Below are positions 31,978-34,162 of a DNA stretch of 34,162 bases, piece after piece. Both the position numbers and the translations under genes were made by a program. The notes under the pieces are model-generated. The model was not told the DNA's origin. It saw nothing but the letters and a program-made list of their open reading frames with translations, and did no database searches. The number at the start of each line of letters is the position of its first letter. The first letter of the stretch is position 1. Source of the stretch: Tulasnella sp. 424 (lineage: Eukaryota > Basidiomycota > Agaricomycetes > Cantharellales > Tulasnellaceae); assembly GCA_019633425.1 (NCBI GenBank), contig WSUB01000290.1, forward strand, positions 1 through 34,162, read 5' to 3'.

Positions 31978-34162
31978 TTATGGTCGATCATAAACATCAT
32001 CCATTGGCCACTTGGTTAGCATTCGCATCTTTGTAGATTGAAGAGCGAACCAAAGAGGTCCTCGTCGGTCGATCATTTGCTCCTTGATCTCTGCAGTGGT
32101 GACGTTGTCCGCCGGGTAGAAAACAGCGTCACGGGCCAGCAGGACATTGGCTTGCATTTTCTCCACATCCTCGAGAGAGTATCGAGTGAGAAGAACCTCT
32201 TCAATCCGATTGAGATCGCCAGACGAAAGAAGGACGGAAATCTTGGACCAATCGATCATATCGTGGAAGGGACGAAGAGCGATTGCTCCGATAAATACCG
32301 GGATGCAACCCGCATACATGGCCTCCACTAAGCGAGCAGACCAACCTGACGGGGATGGGACAGGATCATTAACTGGGAAGAAAACACAATACCGGCATTC
32401 GTCCCTTCCACTCACCCGTTACGCCAGTTGGCAGAGGGCAGAATATGGAGTCATTAAACGAATCCAGATATGTGTAGTTTCCCCTTATGCCCCACATCGT
32501 TTGTAATCCATCCCGGTTAGTTATCAGCCTTCGATTTGGGACGTCGCTATACTTGTATCCACCGCCCGGAGAACAAACGAGCTTCATACGATCGACGGAG
32601 CCGGTGCCCCAAATACTTCCTGAAAAAGTAGCGAGAAGGGAACGGTTTCTGGCGGGCCGAATTCTCGACACATCGCTATATGCTTCAGCTAGCTGACGGC
32701 TCAGGCACGCTCGTGGCGGGATACTGTAGAGAATATCCGGGCGAAAGAAGGTCAACAGATCGATGCAGAAGATCAGATTCGCGTCCCATACTTACACCAC
32801 ATCTTGGTGCGGTTTATAGCACGGACTATTGAGATCGGCCATGACGGTCCAACCCGTGGTCAATCGAACGTATTGCTTGATATCAGAACCTCTCTTCCTT
32901 CGGAAATCCCAGACGTTCCTGACAAAGTGAATCGAGTTACATTCAATGCTATGTGATCCTCAACTCTTCGAAGAGATATGGGGAGGGAAAACATCGTTAC
33001 CATTCAAATGTGGAGCATAAGCCCCAGTCAAAAGTAGCCGGCAAGATAGCCCTTTCAGGGTCAAAGAAAGGGTTGGTATCTCGGCTGTAATCATAAGTTC
33101 TGAACATGCGCTCTTCATCACCCTAGATGGCAAAAAAGGTAGCCAATATCCCGCAACGATCAGCGACGTGCCAAGACGTCAAGACAAGGTAGACAGGGAA
33201 CGCACATAAGCCCTTTGGTAGAAGGGAATGAAAGTATATTCCGCGTCTTCCTTCGCCACACCTATCAACGATAGTGCGGCTTCCATCGAAGTGTCGGCAG
33301 AGAAACAGCCAACGTCCTTCAGCGTCGATATCGAGGTCCCAACCTCTTGGCGCCATCGAGCGTCCTCCGGATGGAGCTCTCCAACGTGGACCTTCAGCAA
33401 GGGCATTCCAGCTTTTACGAATCTCGCAGCTTGAGGACGGAGGATATCAAGCCACGAAGACTGTTGCACCATCTCCGGCAAAGGGTTGAAGTTTGGGTCA
33501 TCCGAGACCGCGGGGCCGAGTTTGGGTGATGGATACGAAAGAGCCGATGAACTCGCAAAAGACGAGAATGGGAGCCTTTGCCGAGCTGCGCAGATCGACA
33601 TGACGCATTGGCAATCGCCTGTGTTGATGCAGACGGTTGGAATGTCGCACGAGTTGGAACAGGATGGCAAGTCGGCGTTCGCCCATAGATGCGGTGACAA
33701 AGTCGCCTCTCTAGGCGGCTCATGGAGCATCTCAAGTGACAGAGTTGCGATGTCACGTTGAATTTCACGTCTAGCCCGAGAAAGCCGGCTGCAAAGAGTT
33801 TTAGGAGCTGAGGCGAGGAAAGGATTTTCAAGTGACTTTCGTTGATACTCGGTCTGAAAAATAGTTGCTAGATAACCGAACAGGAATCAGTTTGGATGCA
33901 CGGCTTTATAATACCAAGGGGAAGCACTTACGATCCTCTTGGAAGAACGGCCAGGGTGGAGGTGCTTCGCAGCAAATAGGCGACACCCTGAACGGCCAGA
34001 CTTCCAAGTCGCTGGACACCAGGTGAAAATCTCCTCCAGCTGAAATCGGAGGCCTGAGCTGAAGTGAGGTTCCGGGTAGAATAAGTTTGACGGTTCCCTT
34101 CTCCGCATTCACTTCCATCTCCCAATCCACAGTATCCCCTTCCACGATCGTTTCCCTCCAGA
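31978..34162 (-). CDS. Exostosin-family glycosyltransferase (GT47-like), 5'-partial
   Basis: Six exons are visible: 33932-34162 (open at the window end), 33206-33867, 33001-33122, 32796-32918, 32416-32723 and 31978-32372. Introns are 64, 83, 82, 72 and 43 nt, all GT-AG, and the phases fix the reading frame of the partial exon. About 612 residues are seen. A Cys-rich EGF-like patch (CSNSCDIPTVC, CINTGDCQC) precedes the exostosin domain, which shows YTFIPFYQ, HQDVVIPPRAC, FCPLPTG, then SARLVEAMYAGCIPVFIG and MIDWSKISV. Proteins of this kind are usually Golgi type II membrane enzymes that transfer sugars from nucleotide donors. Donor and acceptor cannot be told. The signal anchor would be beyond the window. 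Confidence 0.85.

Noticed and set aside
1..34162. CRISPR arrays, bacterial operons, ribosome binding sites, rRNA genes
   Set aside because: None is present; the window is eukaryotic with spliced genes.

Overview
This is a eukaryotic nuclear window, most likely from a basidiomycete fungus. Real genes are cut by many short GT-AG introns (43 to about 240 nt) with CTNAY branch points close to the acceptor. The gene set is fungal: a GPI-anchored GH79 enzyme, a fungal-type PDX1/SNZ, an exostosin-like GT47, mitochondrial mL49, an expanded F-box-like family and a degenerate pogo-like transposase. The lineage within the phylum cannot be fixed from this sequence. All exon joins below were worked out by hand from splice signals, reading phase and family motifs; none has transcript support.

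Layout. (1) 1-15 kb is an accessory region built from five copies of one two-exon F-box-like gene, all on the minus strand (59-772, 1484-2546, 9828-10894, 11549-12609, 13272-14335). Copies 3-5 form a tandem array of about 1.72 kb units. Copies 1-2 form a second cluster. Between the clusters lie a duplicated non-coding block, a nine-exon GH79 glycosidase (5448-8089) and a broken pogo-like transposase (8600-9040). (2) 15-21.2 kb is mostly non-coding. It is a second, expanded version of the block that follows copy 2. It carries two extra segments (about 15.06-18.08 kb and 18.69-20.19 kb), and the first holds a possible small spliced gene (16289-16978). (3) 21-30 kb is conserved core: mL49 (21028-21724, minus) diverges from a long Ser/Pro/Gln-rich protein (22446-24798, plus), and PDX1 (27453-29701, minus) follows after a pyrimidine-rich gap. 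(4) 30-34 kb has a poorly coding stretch and then the 3' part of a GT47 gene that runs off the window end.

Main observations. The block at 3299-4808 is a copy of 18077-21225, and its far end carries a decayed copy of the last mL49 exon. Because the intact mL49 gene is joined to the 18-21 kb block, that block is the donor and the direction of copying can be read. PDX1 can only be read through its invariant GGVIMD motif if a 4-nt microexon (29333-29336) is used, followed by a GC-AG intron. F-box copy 1 loses similarity to its paralogues nine bases inside the conserved intron, next to two perfect inverted repeats. The F-box copies look mosaic, which fits gene conversion or unequal exchange.
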